Below are positions 42,365 to 50,786 of a stretch of DNA of 64,000 nt, one piece after another; position 1 is the first letter of the stretch, and every line of letters begins with the position of its first letter. Origin of the DNA: Caldovatus aquaticus (lineage in GTDB: Bacteria > Pseudomonadota > Alphaproteobacteria > Acetobacterales > Acetobacteraceae); contig NZ_JAHZUY010000010.1 of NCBI RefSeq assembly GCF_019458025.1, forward strand, positions 1 through 64,000, given 5' to 3'. Made by a program: the position numbers and the translations under genes. The notes under the pieces are model-generated. The model saw nothing but the letters and a program-made list of their open reading frames with translations, did not search any database and was not told the origin of the DNA.

Positions 42365-42949
42365 GTGCCGCGTCGCGTCGCGATCATCCAGGGCCATCCC
42401 GATCCCGCGGGCGGGCATTTCGGCCACGCCCTCGCCGACGCCTATGCCGAGGGCGCGCAGGCCGCGGGCCACGCCGTCGAGCGCATCGAGGTCGCGCGCC
42501 TCGACTTCCCGCTGCTGCGGACCCAGGCGGAGTTCGAGGCCGGGGCCCCGCCCGCGGCGATCCGCGCCGCGCAGGAGACGCTGCGGCGCGCCGAGCACTG
42601 GGTGCTGCTCTACCCGCTCTGGCTCGGCGCCATGCCGGCGCTGCTCAAGGGTTTCCTCGAGCAGGTCTGCCGCCCCGGCTTCGCCTTCCGCGACGCCGGG
42701 CACGGCCTGCCGGAGAAGCTGATGAAGGGCCGCTCGGCGCGCATCGTCGTCACCATGGGCATGCCGGCCCTCGCCTACCGCTGGTGGTTCGGCGCGTACT
42801 CGCTGCGCAGCCTGGAGCGCAACATCCTGGGCTTCATCGGCATCCGCCCGATACGCGAGACGCTGATCGGCGGTGTGGGGAGCCTCGGGGCGGCGCGGGC
42901 GGAGGCCTGGCTCGGGCGGCTGCGCGCGCTCGGGCGCAACGCCGCCTGA
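42365..42949 (+). CDS. NAD(P)H-dependent oxidoreductase, flavodoxin-2 fold (NQO1/KefF-like)
   Basis: 194 residues. The flavodoxin-like fold begins AIIQGHPDPAGGHFGHALAD (FMN-phosphate loop, about 6-25) and continues with HWVLLYPLWLGAMPALLKGF (about 79-98), FLEQVCRPGFAF and ARIVVTMGMPALAYRWWFGA. This is the NQO1/KefF/YwrO pattern: an FMN-dependent quinone or electrophile reductase. The start is GTG at 42365 with AGGAAAGG upstream; the ribosome site lies just after repeat R3. Soluble; partner unknown. KefF members regulate glutathione-gated K+ export, but no kefC is here. Confidence 0.85.
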   Translation: MPRRVAIIQGHPDPAGGHFGHALADAYAEGAQAAGHAVERIEVARLDFPLLRTQAEFEAGAPPAAIRAAQETLRRAEHWVLLYPLWLGAMPALLKGFLEQVCRPGFAFRDAGHGLPEKLMKGRSARIVVTMGMPALAYRWWFGAYSLRSLERNILGFIGIRPIRETLIGGVGSLGAARAEAWLGRLRALGRNAA

Positions 42950-43023
42950 TCCCGCGGGCGGGCGGCGTGGTCGCGCGGCGGGATCGCAGCGGCGGTTCCG
43001 GCCCGGCGCTGCCCGCGCCGAGT

Positions 43024-43063
43024 CCCGCTCCCGGCTGTTTTCCGCCGTCCGCGATCCGCTCTA
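43024..43063 (+). repeat. Dispersed structured intergenic repeat, partial copy R4
   Basis: Only the distal 40 bp are clear (CCCGCTCCCGGCTG then GATCCGCTCTA). The preceding 30 bp keep little similarity. The last three bases, CTA, are on the minus strand the TAG stop of the carbamoyltransferase gene, as in R2. The GGC-N8-GCC inner stem is retained. Confidence 0.65.
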
Positions 43064-44779
43064 TGGGCGCGGCGGGCCGTAGATCGCCTGCGTTGTCACC
43101 AGGAAGTCCACCCGGTCCTGCCGCAGCGCCTTCAGCGCCTCCTCCGGGCGGTTGATGATCGGCTCCTCGTGGACGTTGAAGGAGGTGTTGATCAGCACCG
43201 GCAGGCCGGTCGCCCGCTCGTAGGCCTCGAGGATGTCGTAGTAGGTCGGGTTGGCGGCGCGCGCGAGCACCTGCGGGCGCGCCGTGCCGTCCACGTGCAC
43301 CACGGCCGGGATGCGCTCGCGCCACTCCTCCCGCACGTCGCAGGTCACGGTCATGAAGCGCGCCGTGTAGAGCAGGCTGCGGGGCAGGGCGAACACCTCG
43401 GCGCAGCGCTCCTCGCGCACGACCGGGGCGAAGGGCATGAAGTCGGTGCGGTCGAGGCGCCGGTTGAGCTCGTCGTTCACCGTGCGCGAGACCGGCGCGG
43501 CCAGGATGCTGCGCGCGCCGAGCGCGCGCGGCCCGTACTCGCAGCGCCCGATGTAGGTGCCGAGCACCTTGCCTTCGCGCAGCAGCGCCGCCGCCCGCCC
43601 GGGCACGGCCGGCCCTTCCGCCACGACCTCGCATCCCGCCGCCCGGAACGCCGCGTCCACCCCCGCCGCGTAGTCGCGGCCGAGGTAGAGGTCCGCGAAG
43701 CGGCGGCGCCGGCGGAGCCAGGCCGCGAGGCCGTCGCGCTCGAGCAGGTATTGCAGCACGCCGCCCGCTGCCTCGCCCTGGTCGGACATGGCGGGATAGA
43801 CGAAGACCTCCTCGAGGCCGCGGAAACGCTCGGCGATGCGCTGGGTCAGCTTGACGTTGGCGAACACGCCGCCGCTCAGGCCGAGGGCGCGCGCCGGATG
43901 CCGCTCCAGGATCGCCTGCAGCGCCCGCAGCACCAGGGTCTCCAGCGCGCCCTGCACGGAGGCCGCGACGTCCGCCCGCTCCGCGCCGGCGGCGAGCGCG
44001 CTCAGCCGCGCCTGGATCGTCCCGTGGTCCACCCGCGCCTTGATCTGCCCGTCCGGGCGCACCTCGTAGAGCCGGACCAGCTCCTCGGCGAAGCGCGGCT
44101 GCCCGAAGGCGGCGAGGCCGAGCACCTTGCCCTCGTGGCGCAGCGGCACCATCCCGAGTTCGCGCGTGATGCCGGCGTAGAGCAGGCCGAGGCTGTCCGC
44201 GCGCACCTGCGGCCGGCGCAGCGAGAGCGAATCCCGCTCGCCGCCGAAGAGGTCGGTGAGGCACCCGTCCTTCAGCCGCCGCGCGCTGTAGAAGACGCGG
44301 TCGCCGCCGCCGTCGGCGGTGTAGAGCAGCGCGTCGTCCCAGTCGGTGTGGAACAGCGCGCCCAGCGCGTGGGCGAGGTGGTGGTTGTAGAACACGATGC
44401 GGCGGGGCTGCAGGCCGTGTCCGGCCAGCCAGCGGCGCGCGTCCAGCGCCGCCAGCGGATCGCGGATCATGTTGCGCGACATCACCCGCGCGAGGTCGAG
44501 GCGCCCGCGGCTCGCGCGCTGGCGCGCCGGGAAGTGGGCGCGCCAGCGGAAGTACTCCGCCGGATATTCGACCCGCGGCAGCGCCACCACCGCGACGTCG
44601 CGCGCCGTCACCCCCGCGGCGCGCAGGCATTCCTCGACCGCCTCGCCCGGCAGCGCGCCGCCATCGCCCTTGATGCGCGTCACCCGCTCCTGGGCGACGG
44701 CGGCGAGGAGGCGATAGTCGTCGTGCAGCGCCGCATTGGCGTCGTGCGCGGTGTAGAGACCGAGGATCAGCATCGCCAT
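43061..44779 (-). CDS. O-carbamoyltransferase, NodU/CmcH/TobZ family
   Basis: About 572 residues. The N-terminal TsaD/Kae1-like domain carries the metal-binding pattern YNHHLAHALGALFHTD (about 121-136), DGGGDR and LGLSGGVFANVKLTQ. The C-terminal carbamoyl-phosphate domain has GRCEYGPRALGARSILA (about 415-431) and LINTSFNVHEEPIINRPEEAL. The enzyme family transfers a carbamoyl group via carbamoyl-adenylate to sugars, antibiotics or Nod factors. Here no biosynthetic gene is adjacent, so the acceptor is unknown. The ATG at 44779 (MAMLILG) is preferred, but the ATG at 44773 is equally possible. The stop is shared with repeat R4. Confidence 0.88.
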   Translation of the reverse strand: MAMLILGLYTAHDANAALHDDYRLLAAVAQERVTRIKGDGGALPGEAVEECLRAAGVTARDVAVVALPRVEYPAEYFRWRAHFPARQRASRGRLDLARVMSRNMIRDPLAALDARRWLAGHGLQPRRIVFYNHHLAHALGALFHTDWDDALLYTADGGGDRVFYSARRLKDGCLTDLFGGERDSLSLRRPQVRADSLGLLYAGITRELGMVPLRHEGKVLGLAAFGQPRFAEELVRLYEVRPDGQIKARVDHGTIQARLSALAAGAERADVAASVQGALETLVLRALQAILERHPARALGLSGGVFANVKLTQRIAERFRGLEEVFVYPAMSDQGEAAGGVLQYLLERDGLAAWLRRRRRFADLYLGRDYAAGVDAAFRAAGCEVVAEGPAVPGRAAALLREGKVLGTYIGRCEYGPRALGARSILAAPVSRTVNDELNRRLDRTDFMPFAPVVREERCAEVFALPRSLLYTARFMTVTCDVREEWRERIPAVVHVDGTARPQVLARAANPTYYDILEAYERATGLPVLINTSFNVHEEPIINRPEEALKALRQDRVDFLVTTQAIYGPPRP

Positions 44780-44868
44780 TCCCGTGCGGTTCGCGCGCAT
44801 AGGCCCATGCGCCCCGCGTCCGCGCAAGCGGGGCGCCGTCCGGCCCGCGGGCGGGGAGGGGGGCGTGC

Positions 44869-44897
44869 TTGAAGGCCCATCCGGGTGCCGCTACAGT
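44869..44897 (+). promoter_or_regulatory. Candidate sigma-70 promoter for the 79-residue gene
   Basis: TTGAAG at 44869-44874 and TACAGT at 44892-44897 are separated by 17 bp, a fair match to the -35/-10 consensus, in a stretch of lower G+C than its surroundings. It points toward the small gene at 44951 and puts a palindrome at the expected start of transcription. Confidence 0.5.
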
Positions 44898-44906
44898 GCC
44901 GCCAGG

Positions 44907-44927
44907 AATTGCGAACCGCTCGCAATT
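44907..44927 (+). promoter_or_regulatory. Perfect 8 bp inverted repeat, Fur-box-like operator candidate
   Basis: AATTGCGA (44907-44914), spacer ACCGC (44915-44919) and TCGCAATT (44920-44927) form a perfect palindrome, 9 bp past the -10 hexamer and 24 bp before the ATG. The 17 bp core TTGCGAACCGCTCGCAA resembles the alphaproteobacterial Fur-type pattern TTGCGAATGATTCGCAA (13 of 17 positions, pattern quoted from memory). It could instead be an RNA hairpin. Confidence 0.55.
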
Positions 44928-44950
44928 GGGTTGCAGCAAGAGGGTCCCGC

Positions 44951-45190
44951 ATGGGACGCGACGTCAGCCGCATCGCCCGCCGCTGCGAGCGGGCCGTGGT
45001 GAGCGCCTATCGCGAGCTGCGCGAGGTCGGCATTGACGACTTCGCGGCCTTCCAGGCCTGCACCGCCCTCTATCGCATCCACCACCCGGAGGCCTCGGTC
45101 GCCGAGGCGCGCCGCCTGGTCGCGGAGTGGATCGACCATCACGTGATCCGGAGGGCGACGGGACCGACGCAGGGCTGCGGCTGCGCCTGA
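44951..45190 (+). CDS. Small protein of unknown function
   Basis: 79 residues, predicted alpha-helical and soluble, beginning MGRDVSRIARRCERAVVSAY and ending in a Cys-bearing tail (TQGCGCA). I do not recognise the family. The sequence AYRELREVGIDDFAAFQACT followed by ARRLVAEWIDHHV suggests a compact helical bundle with conserved aromatic and acidic residues. A good promoter and a palindrome precede it, which argues that it is a real regulated gene. It is monocistronic and divergent from the carbamoyltransferase gene. Repeat R6 starts 21 bp after its stop. Confidence 0.6.
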   Translation: MGRDVSRIARRCERAVVSAYRELREVGIDDFAAFQACTALYRIHHPEASVAEARRLVAEWIDHHVIRRATGPTQGCGCA

Positions 45191-45211
45191 AGCGGTCCGC
45201 CGCGCCTCCGC

Positions 45212-45315
45212 GAGCGGATCGCGGACGGCGGGAAACAGCCGGGAGCGTGAATCCGCGCGGCGGAGAAGGAGGCAGAGCTCTTGCCGCGCGCGCAGCCGAG
45301 CGGAAAGGGCGCCAG
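45212..45315 (-). repeat. Dispersed structured intergenic repeat, copy R6
   Basis: Full-length reverse-orientation copy. On the plus strand GCGGAT 45214-45219 pairs with ATCCGC 45251-45256. CTCTT 45278-45282 faces AAGGG 45305-45309 in the place where other copies have GCCGTT/AACGGC, so the stem position is kept although the bases changed. The middle stem is degenerate. The following 150 bp up to 45466 show no gene. Confidence 0.75.
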
Positions 45316-45466
45316 CGGCGCCGGCCCGCGACCGGCGCGCCGGCGGGGCGTCGGCCTGCGCGCCGCTTCCGCGTTGCCGGCCGCTCGCGTCCGGCGGCTG
45401 CCCCCGCCGCGGATCGCCGGCGATGACGAAGGCGCCCTGCGCCGCCCCGCTGCCGGCGGTGCGGGG

Positions 45467-46243
45467 TCAGTCGCCGGTCTGCGCCGCCGCGAGGCGCGCC
45501 AGCGCCACCGGCTCGAAGGGCGCCCGCCCCGGCGGCCCCGCGGCGAACAGCCAGTGCGGCGTGCCATCGGCGGCGAGCGCGAGCAGGCTGGAGCAGACCG
45601 TGCCGAAGCCGCCGAGCGGCGGGACGCACAGTGTCTCGGCCACGCCGATCGCGGGGTCGAATGCGTCGTCCGCCAGAAGCGCCGCCCAGCCGCGCCAGCC
45701 TGCGGGGCGGTCGGGCTCGGGCGGCGGCGCCGCCGCGAAGCGTGGCAGGTGGCGGCGGGTGCGCGGATGGGTCAGGTCGTTGGGATCGTGCGAGGTGATC
45801 AGGCTGATGCCGCAGGGCAGGGCCTCCACCTCCGGCCGGCCGTGGCCGAGGCCGCGCAGGAAGAAGGCCTCGCGCGAATCGGCCAGCACCAGGTTGAAGG
45901 GGCGCCAGTCCCCCGCCGGCAGGGTCGCCGCGAGGTGCGCGGCGGCGCGCGCGGCGCTCCGGTGTTCGAGGGCGAGGAGCGGCAGGATGCCGCGCGACCG
46001 CTTGCCGGGTGCCGGACCAAGGCTGCCCGGCCGGTTCAGCACGGCCGCGACCACCCCCGTGCCGGTGTCGAGCGCCATCCATGTGCCGCCCGCGCCGCGG
46101 TCCCTTCCGCCGACGACCTCCGGGCGATCCGGCCAGTGCGGCGCCGGCGGGTCCCAGGCCCGGTCCAGCCGCTCGTCGCGATTGGCGGCCATGAGCAGGG
46201 GCCAGGCGTGGCCGGGGCGGCGCAGCAGGATCACGGTGCACAC
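45467..46243 (-). CDS. NRDE-family protein (TANGO2-like NTN hydrolase fold)
   Basis: 258 residues. The N-terminus CTVILLRRPGHAWPLLMAANRDERL contains the family-naming N-R-D-E (about residues 20-23; landmark only). The start is GTG at 46243, so removal of Met would expose Cys2, the nucleophile position of NTN hydrolases. GGTWMALD, VAAVLNRPGSLG and a C-terminal FGTVCSSLLALAADG complete the TANGO2/NRDE pattern. Bacterial members are implicated in heme or acyl metabolism, but no reaction is settled. It is followed by its own intergenic region and repeat R6. Confidence 0.85.
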   Translation of the reverse strand: MCTVILLRRPGHAWPLLMAANRDERLDRAWDPPAPHWPDRPEVVGGRDRGAGGTWMALDTGTGVVAAVLNRPGSLGPAPGKRSRGILPLLALEHRSAARAAAHLAATLPAGDWRPFNLVLADSREAFFLRGLGHGRPEVEALPCGISLITSHDPNDLTHPRTRRHLPRFAAAPPPEPDRPAGWRGWAALLADDAFDPAIGVAETLCVPPLGGFGTVCSSLLALAADGTPHWLFAAGPPGRAPFEPVALARLAAAQTGD

Positions 46244-46319
46244 GCGGCGAACCTGCGCGAGCGCCGCCGCCGCGGCAAGATGCCGGCTTCGGGGGGCGGC
46301 GACGGGGCTGCGGCGCCCG

Positions 46320-46622
46320 TCAGAAGCGGAAGTAGAAGCCGACGCTGGGCGCCGGGGCGATGACGGCGGGCGGCGCGTAATAGACCGGCGGCGGCGCGTA
46401 ATAGACCGGCGGCGGCGGCGCGTAATAGACGCGCGGCGCCGGACGGTACCAGTACACCGGCGGCGGGGGCGCCACGTAGTGGGGCCGCCCCCAGTACCAG
46501 TGCCCTCGATGCCAGCCGCCCCGGTGCCACCCGTCGCGATCGGCCGCGGCGTCGCCCGGCAGCGCCGTGAGGCCGACCAGCAACGCACCGGCGCCGAGCA
46601 GGGCGAGGCGAAGCAGGCGCAT
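46320..46622 (-). CDS. Small exported Pro/Tyr-rich repeat protein
   Basis: 100 residues: a Sec signal (about 1-26, LLRLALLGAGALLVG, cleavage near DAAA) followed by a His/Trp/Gly-rich section (HRGGWHRGHWYWGRPH) and a Pro/Tyr-rich section with three to four copies of PPPVYYAP-like units, ending VGFYFRF. No catalytic motif. The repeats are visible in the DNA as near-identical 21-30 bp units at about 46378-46430. Likely an envelope or surface protein; function unknown. AGGGAG lies 8 nt before the ATG. Confidence 0.65.
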   Translation of the reverse strand: MRLLRLALLGAGALLVGLTALPGDAAADRDGWHRGGWHRGHWYWGRPHYVAPPPPVYWYRPAPRVYYAPPPPVYYAPPPVYYAPPAVIAPAPSVGFYFRF

Positions 46623-46725
46623 GATCCAGGCTCCCTGAGGACCATCCTTACGCAGGCAAGGAGGATGTATGCGACCCTTGGGGCGAAAACAGGGCAGCCC
46701 GGCGCGGCTGCCCGCCGCGCCGGCC

Positions 46726-47361
46726 TCAGCGGTCCGGCCGCCAGCCGCCGCGATGCCAAGGGGGAGGGCCGCCGCCCGGGCGGGCGGGCGGTCCGGCGCC
46801 CTGCCACGGCCCGCCGCCCCGGCCTGAGCCGGCGAGAGGAGGCGCCCCCGGCGGGCCGCCACCGTGCCAGGGCCGGCCGAATCCTCCCGGCCCGGCGGGC
46901 GGGGCCGGGTCGCGGGGCGCGAGGACGCCCCGCCAGGCCCCGGGTTCCGGCGCCCGCAGCCGCCGGTCGTGCCAGGCGGAAGGGGAGGGGCCCGCCGGCG
47001 GGCCCCAGGCGAAGGGCGATGGCGCCGGGCGGGGCCATCCGCCGCGATGGCCGCCCTGGAAGACGGGCGGCGGCGCGGGCACGCCACGGCCGTCCCAGGC
47101 CGGGTAGCCTCCGCCGGCAGGGTAGCCGCGGCGCCAGCCGCCGGCCGCGGCGAATGGGCCGCCGATCAGCGCGCCGCCATGGCGGGGCGGGCCGTAGCCA
47201 TACGCCGCCGGCCCGTAGGCAGGGACGACCGCCGGGCCGTAGTAGCCGTAGGCGGAGCCGTCCCCGTCATAGGCGCAGCCGCCCAGGCCGAGCAGCGTCA
47301 TGAGGAGGACGGGAAGGGAGCGCGGCCGGTCAGGACGCGCGCCGGGGCGGGGGCTGGGCAT
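46726..47361 (-). CDS. Gly/Pro-rich putative lipoprotein
   Basis: About 211 residues. A basic N-terminus, a hydrophobic stretch and a lipobox-like LLGLGGC (Cys at about residue 29) suggest lipidation. The rest is low-complexity Gly/Pro/Ala/Trp/Arg sequence (GGWRRGYPAGGGYPAW and similar) with several Tyr-Gly repeats. No known domain is seen. It is next to the other exported low-complexity protein on the same strand, and the pair may be envelope-associated. AGGAG lies 8 nt before the chosen ATG at 47361; a shorter start at the later MTLLGLGGC is possible. Confidence 0.5.
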   Translation of the reverse strand: MPSPRPGARPDRPRSLPVLLMTLLGLGGCAYDGDGSAYGYYGPAVVPAYGPAAYGYGPPRHGGALIGGPFAAAGGWRRGYPAGGGYPAWDGRGVPAPPPVFQGGHRGGWPRPAPSPFAWGPPAGPSPSAWHDRRLRAPEPGAWRGVLAPRDPAPPAGPGGFGRPWHGGGPPGAPPLAGSGRGGGPWQGAGPPARPGGGPPPWHRGGWRPDR

Positions 47362-47470
47362 GGGGGGCTCTCCTGCGCCGCGCCGCCAGGCTGCAGCGGC
47401 CATGCGGCCGGAGCAGGGAGGATTTAGGGCGGCGCCGGGGCAGCGCCGACCGCGCCGCGCCCCGGCCGCG

Positions 47471-48811
<1,341 letters not shown>

Positions 48812-48912
48812 GGCGGGAGGCTCCGGAACGACGGAAGGCGGGCGCGGTTTGGCGCGACGCGGGCGGGCTTGGCAAGGGTGGAGGGGCCGGGGCGCCTCGC
48901 CGCCGCGCAAGA

Positions 48913-48940
48913 TTGCAAATAGATTGCTGTAAATTTATAT
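48913..48940 (+). promoter_or_regulatory. Candidate promoter in an AT-rich island before the terC pair
   Basis: TTGCAA (48913-48918) and TTATAT (48935-48940) are 16 bp apart in an unusually AT-rich stretch (about 48911-48940) in an otherwise GC-rich region. It points to the first terC gene. A strong 8 bp hairpin (TCGCCCGC 48977-48984 with GCGGGCGA 48996-49003) then lies in the leader. Confidence 0.5.
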
Positions 48941-49052
48941 GAGCGCGGTTCAGCCGCCCCGCGCGGCCGCCGCCGTTCGCCCGCATCCGCTCCGGGCGGG
49001 CGAGGACGGACGGACGGATCGGCGCAACGCACCATCCCAGGAACACGGTCCC

Positions 49053-49946
49053 ATGCCGGATTGGCTCGTCCCGCTCGCCCAGGTTCTGTTCATCGACATC
49101 GTGCTGGCCGGCGACAACGCCATCGTGGTCGGCATGGCCGCCGCGGGCCTGCCGCCGGCGCAGCGACGCCAAGCGATCGTCTGGGGCATCGCGGCGGCGA
49201 CGCTGATGCGCATCGCCTTCGCCTCGATCACCGTGCAGCTGCTGGCGATCGTCGGCCTCACCCTCGCCGGCGGCGTGCTGCTGCTCTGGGTGTGCTGGAA
49301 GATGTTCCGCGAGCTGCGCGAGCCGCACGGGAAGCCGGGTGATGTCGCCGACGCCGAGCCCGCGCACGCGCCGGAGGAGGGCTTCGCCGCGACGCCGCTG
49401 CCGGCTGCCGTGCCGCGCAAGACGCTGGGTCAGGCGATCACGCAGATCCTGATCGCCGACGTCTCGATGAGCCTCGACAACGTGCTCGCGGTGGCAGGGG
49501 CGGCGAAGCATCACATCTGGGTGCTCGTGGTCGGCCTTGCGATCTCGGTGGTCCTGATGGGCGTGGCCGCGACGCTGATCGCGCGCCTGCTCGAGCGGCA
49601 CCGCTGGATCGCCTGGCTCGGCCTGCTGGTGATCCTCTACGTCGCGCTCGACATGATCTGGCACGGCACGCACGAGGTCGCCGAGAAGGTGCCAGGCGCC
49701 TACGCCTATCTCATGCTCCCGCTCGGCTATCTCGCCCTGCCGGGGGTCTTCCCCCCCTGGCTCTGGGCCATCGCGACGCTCGGCCAGGTCATCGGCTTCA
49801 CCGCCGTCGCCACCCTGGTGGTGGAGGTGCTGCGCAGCCGCCATGCCCGCCTGGCGGCGCGCGAACAGCCGCCCGTCGCCGCCGAGCGGAAATCTGTCGA
49901 AAATATTGCAGAAATGCCATTCAAGCGGACGAAGATCGTAGGGTAG
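49053..49946 (+). CDS. TerC-family integral membrane protein (first copy)
   Basis: 297 residues, about 7-9 transmembrane helices. It carries the two TerC signature blocks with membrane-embedded acidic residues: FIDIVLAGDNAIVVGMAAAG (about 12-31) and IADVSMSLDNVLAVAGAAKH (about 133-152). TerC/Alx-type proteins export Mn2+ or other metals (established for some members). A cytoplasmic linker at about 90-120 (AEPAHAPEEGFAATPL) separates the repeats. The start ATG at 49053 is 110 bp after the promoter-like island. A paralogue follows 123 bp downstream. Confidence 0.88.
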   Translation: MPDWLVPLAQVLFIDIVLAGDNAIVVGMAAAGLPPAQRRQAIVWGIAAATLMRIAFASITVQLLAIVGLTLAGGVLLLWVCWKMFRELREPHGKPGDVADAEPAHAPEEGFAATPLPAAVPRKTLGQAITQILIADVSMSLDNVLAVAGAAKHHIWVLVVGLAISVVLMGVAATLIARLLERHRWIAWLGLLVILYVALDMIWHGTHEVAEKVPGAYAYLMLPLGYLALPGVFPPWLWAIATLGQVIGFTAVATLVVEVLRSRHARLAAREQPPVAAERKSVENIAEMPFKRTKIVG

Positions 49947-50067
49947 CGGCTTTTCGTCCAGCGTCGGCTCGACTAGCGTCCCGCCTCCGTTCACGGAGCC
50001 GGGATCGCGCCGTCCAGGTGGCGTCCGGGCTCCTGCCAAGCCTTCGGGCGCCACCGGAGACCGCTGC
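49943..50067 (+). ncRNA. Predicted structured leader of the second terC gene (riboswitch-like, unproven)
   Basis: Between the two terC genes the RNA could form a closed three-way junction: stem P1, GTAGCGG 49943-49949 with CCGCTGC 50061-50067; hairpin 1, CCCG-CTCCG-TTCA-CGGAG-CGGG (49980-50003, one mismatch); hairpin 2, GGTGGCG 50017-50023 with CGCCACC 50049-50055 and inner CCG/CGG and GGCT/AGCC pairs. The GGAG ribosome site (50056-50059) sits in the joining strand between hairpin 2 and P1. This looks like a switchable leader, but I do not see the conserved GGGGAGUAGC of the yybP-ykoY manganese class, so the assignment is open. Confidence 0.45.
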
Positions 50068-50069
50068 GC

Positions 50070-50786
50070 ATGGACTGGCTGACCGCACTCTCGACCAGCT
50101 TCGACTTGGTCGTTCTGGGCAAGATCCTCGGCGTCAACATCGTCCTCTCGGGCGACAACGCGGTGCTGATCGCGCTCGCCGCCGCGGGCCTGCCCGCGGC
50201 GAAGCGCGGCCAGGCGATCCTGTTCGGCATGATCCTCGCCGTGGTGCTGCGCGTCCTGCTCAGCCTCGCGGCGGTCTATCTGCTGGAGATCCCGGGCCTG
50301 CTGCTGCTGGGCGGCGCCATCCTGCTGTGGATCGCCTGGACCTTCTACAACGAGCTGCGCGAGGAGGACAAAGCCGAGGAGGCCGCGCTCGCCGGCGCGC
50401 GCGAGGCGCCGCACAAGACCATGGCGACCGCGCTGCAGCAGATCGTCATCGCCGACGTCTCGATGAGCCTCGATAACGTGCTCGCGGTGGCGGGGGCGGC
50501 GGTGGGCAACATCCCGATGCTGGTCCTCGGCCTGACCATCTCCATCCTCATGATGGGTGCCGCGGCCACGGTGATCTCCCGGCTTATGGAACGCTACCGC
50601 TGGATCGCCTATGTCGGCGTCGCGCTCATCGTCTGGATCGGGGTGGAGATGATCTGGCACGACGCCGAACGGCTCTGGGGCATGTGGCAGGGCGAGGCTG
50701 CCGGGCACGCGGGCCTCCTGCTGCCCGGTGCGGCGCCGCCGCCTGCCGGGCACGGCGCGGATCCGGCCTGGCCGCTGCGCGGATGA
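50070..50786 (+). CDS. TerC-family integral membrane protein (second copy)
   Basis: 238 residues, with the same two signature blocks as the first copy (VNIVLSGDNAVLIALAAAG, about 24-42, and IADVSMSLDNVLAVAGAAVG, about 128-147) and about seven transmembrane helices. It lacks the longer C-terminal extension of the first copy. Likely a metal exporter of the same type; the ions are not shown by the sequence. The start ATG is 10 nt after GGAG and directly after the P1 stem of the predicted leader. The downstream lipoprotein overlaps its stop (ATGA). Confidence 0.88.
   Translation: MDWLTALSTSFDLVVLGKILGVNIVLSGDNAVLIALAAAGLPAAKRGQAILFGMILAVVLRVLLSLAAVYLLEIPGLLLLGGAILLWIAWTFYNELREEDKAEEAALAGAREAPHKTMATALQQIVIADVSMSLDNVLAVAGAAVGNIPMLVLGLTISILMMGAAATVISRLMERYRWIAYVGVALIVWIGVEMIWHDAERLWGMWQGEAAGHAGLLLPGAAPPPAGHGADPAWPLRG

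Noticed and set aside
46378-46430. Tandem DNA repeats as a CRISPR or satellite
   Set aside because: They encode the in-frame PPPVYYA units of a small exported protein.
48950-49052. Canonical yybP-ykoY riboswitch before the first terC
   Set aside because: The conserved GGGGAGUAGC core and the matching 3-prime strand are not seen; only a simple hairpin and tandem GGAC units are present.
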